5,587 nt of DNA from Nitrososphaeraceae archaeon (GTDB taxonomy: Archaea; Thermoproteota; Nitrososphaeria; Nitrososphaerales; Nitrososphaeraceae), in contig JAICSL010000130.1 of the NCBI GenBank assembly GCA_025936955.1, positions 1-5,587 on the forward strand, in the 5' to 3' direction. Both the position numbers and the translations under genes were made by a program. The notes beneath the pieces are model-generated. The model saw only the letters and a program-made list of their open reading frames with translations, was not told the origin of the DNA and ran no database searches. Shown piece by piece: positions 4,031-5,587 of the stretch. Position 1 is the first letter of the stretch. Every line of letters starts with the position of its first letter.

Positions 4031-5587
4031 GTTTATTAACCTGCTGCCTAACATCAATGGGTCGAACCCACTCATTTACGTCAGCTCCACTTACCACATC
4101 CTCGTCATTTGGAATCAGATAGACCACATCATGTCTTGGGGGATTTCTCTTTTGTGTTAATAGACTAACGGCCACAAATACAACAAGTGATACTATAGGT
4201 GGGATCATGGTGTCCAATCCTACATACGCAAAATATGGACTACTGGAAGGCGCTATACTTATTGTGAAATACAGTATTAATCTCAATATAGAACCTACTG
4301 TAATTGAGGCTACTGCTCCTGCCGCAGTGGATTTTTTCCAGAATGTACCTAAGACTAGCGGGACAAAACAGCCTGCAAGTACAATGTCAAAAGCAAGTGT
4401 CAAATAAATGCCGGGTCTAGGAATAAGTGCCCCCAATCCGAAGGCTGCGAAAAACATGGGTATAACTAGAATCCTTGTAGCAATTAATAGCTGTCTGTCA
4501 CTAAGACCATGTCCACCTCTGATCTTCCTTAGGATGTTACGTTGTAATATGTTTCGGGACAAAACACTCGCAATAGCCAAAGTTCCTCCATTTGCAGTTG
4601 ACATACCACAACTTACCGTGCTCACAAGCATCAAAACACCGATGATCCAAGGCATATGTTTTATTGCCATCACAGGAAAGAGTGTAAATGCATCACCAAT
4701 ATTGGGCTCTATCGTATGACCAATTATCCCAATCATAGTAGTTGGGATTAATATTATCAAAGTCAAGCCAGCTCCCATATAACAACTCTTTTCAGCTGTA
4801 CGTCCACCATCGGCTGCAAATACCCTTTCCATAAAATCCAAGGCAACAATATCACCTAAACCTAATGATAAGATGGTGGCCCAATTAATGAGGGCTCCAT
4901 TTTTAAGATCAAATAAACCAGACATATCCATGAAGTTACCTGGAACATTCGATATAATTGCTTCCAGACCTCCAGGAATAGGTGACCATGGACTGATAAA
5001 ATAAATAAAGCCTAACCAGAACCCCAATAAAGCTAAATAGATGTGAAATATATCAGTGTATGCACAGGAGAACAGTCCTCCAAAATACGTGTATAATAAT
5101 ACCACTGCAGTAGAAATTAACATAGCATAAACCAAGGGTATCCCCAATACAACAGAGAGAATATACCCGCTTGCTCCAAGGTTCCCTGCTACGAGAACAA
5201 TAAAGCTTATAGACATTATGATTCCAGACATCATCTCAGTAACATTTCCATACCTTCTAAAGTAAAAATCAGCCAATGTGATCATATTCATTCTATTAAA
5301 TATTCTGCCAAAAAATACCCCTGTTAATACAAGACATATAGCTAGGCCGAGAGGAATCGATGCACCAGCCCAAAATCCACCTCCGAATGTTAAAGAAACA
5401 TTCCCTAATGATGCATTCCCATCAACAGATTCAGATACTAGCATAGTACCTATGAAGAACAATGGCAAACTTTTTCCAGCGACTATATACCGTTTACTAC
5501 TTTTCTTCACAAGCTTAACGGCTCCAACACCGACAACCGCGGTAGCAGCAACAAATGCTAAAACTGCTATTGCAAAGCTTAATTGGA
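4026..5587 (-). CDS. sodium:solute symporter (SSS family), start beyond the right edge
   Basis: The frame is open to the window edge. The visible part is 519 residues ending at TGA (4028-4026). A GTG at 5510 could be read as a start, but the 25 codons before it encode a hydrophobic helix (AIAVLAFVAATAVVGVGAV) that fits SSS helix 1, so the true start lies outside. RYIVAGKSLPLFFIG at visible 32-46 is the typical SSS helix 1-2 link (R-Y-x-V-A-G-x-S-L-P). About 13 hydrophobic segments can be counted, as expected for the family. Visible Ser322-Thr323 in LVSTVSCGM align with the Na2-site Ser-Thr of PutP (MSTLSC), so sodium coupling looks intact. DFMERVFAADGGRTAEKS resembles the conserved QR..AA.....A segment of the family. 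A hydrophilic tail of about 40 residues closes the protein. The substrate could be an amino acid, organic acid, choline-like solute or urea; the sequence does not decide. It is the first visible gene of the operon with the universal stress protein. Confidence 0.9.
   Translation of the reverse strand, partial: QLSFAIAVLAFVAATAVVGVGAVKLVKKSSKRYIVAGKSLPLFFIGTMLVSESVDGNASLGNVSLTFGGGFWAGASIPLGLAICLVLTGVFFGRIFNRMNMITLADFYFRRYGNVTEMMSGIIMSISFIVLVAGNLGASGYILSVVLGIPLVYAMLISTAVVLLYTYFGGLFSCAYTDIFHIYLALLGFWLGFIYFISPWSPIPGGLEAIISNVPGNFMDMSGLFDLKNGALINWATILSLGLGDIVALDFMERVFAADGGRTAEKSCYMGAGLTLIILIPTTMIGIIGHTIEPNIGDAFTLFPVMAIKHMPWIIGVLMLVSTVSCGMSTANGGTLAIASVLSRNILQRNILRKIRGGHGLSDRQLLIATRILVIPMFFAAFGLGALIPRPGIYLTLAFDIVLAGCFVPLVLGTFWKKSTAAGAVASITVGSILRLILYFTISIAPSSSPYFAYVGLDTMIPPIVSLVVFVAVSLLTQKRNPPRHDVVYLIPNDEDVVSGADVNEWVRPIDVRQQVNKR

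Noticed and set aside
4207..4719. Two consecutive plus-strand open frames (4207-4407 and 4408-4719)
   Set aside because: Both are antisense to conserved membrane segments of the symporter. Long antisense frames are common opposite codon-biased genes.
1..5587. Search for tRNA genes, CRISPR arrays, transposon ends, phage or defence modules
   Set aside because: No cloverleaf-like segment, regularly spaced repeat, transposase, integrase, nuclease or toxin-antitoxin motif was seen on either strand.

Overview
The window is AT-rich (roughly one third G+C by eye) and most resembles archaeal chromosome. The best guess is an ammonia-oxidising thaumarchaeon of the Nitrososphaerales type. This rests on codon and amino-acid style, AT-rich TATA-like boxes close to start codons, sparse Shine-Dalgarno sites and gene content (tandem PRC-barrel-like protein, universal stress protein, sodium:solute symporter). 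No rRNA, tRNA or other phylogenetic marker is present, so the assignment is an inference.

Layout from left to right. (1) The 3' end of a plus-strand gene of unknown function enters from outside the window and stops at 424; it is followed by a nested inverted repeat. (2) A complete minus-strand metal-dependent amidohydrolase (Amidohydrolase_2 type, TIM barrel) occupies 607-1434. (3) A divergent spacer at 1435-1662 holds a TATA-like element for each flanking gene and two doubtful micro-ORFs. (4) A plus-strand protein built of two diverged copies of a PRC-barrel-like domain lies at 1663-2217. (5) A plus-strand class I SAM-dependent methyltransferase with an N-terminal winged-helix-like region lies at 2402-3331. 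(6) A minus-strand operon is read from the right edge: an SSS-family sodium:solute symporter (4026 to the right edge, start outside the window), then an ATP-binding-type universal stress protein (3459-4016). The stress-protein ribosome binding site overlaps the symporter stop codon. A hairpin with a T-rich tail follows the stress protein.

Both edge genes are cut by the window. The reading frame of the left gene is open back to base 2. The frame of the symporter is open to base 5587, and the extra 25 codons supply the first membrane helix. The only clearly linked genes are the symporter and the universal stress protein; the others look like single-gene units. I see no CRISPR array, transposon, phage module, toxin-antitoxin pair or defence island. 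Most of the window is ordinary chromosomal content. The points worth a second look are the two-copy PRC-like protein, the winged-helix/methyltransferase fusion, the coupled symporter/stress-protein pair and a few small intergenic signals.
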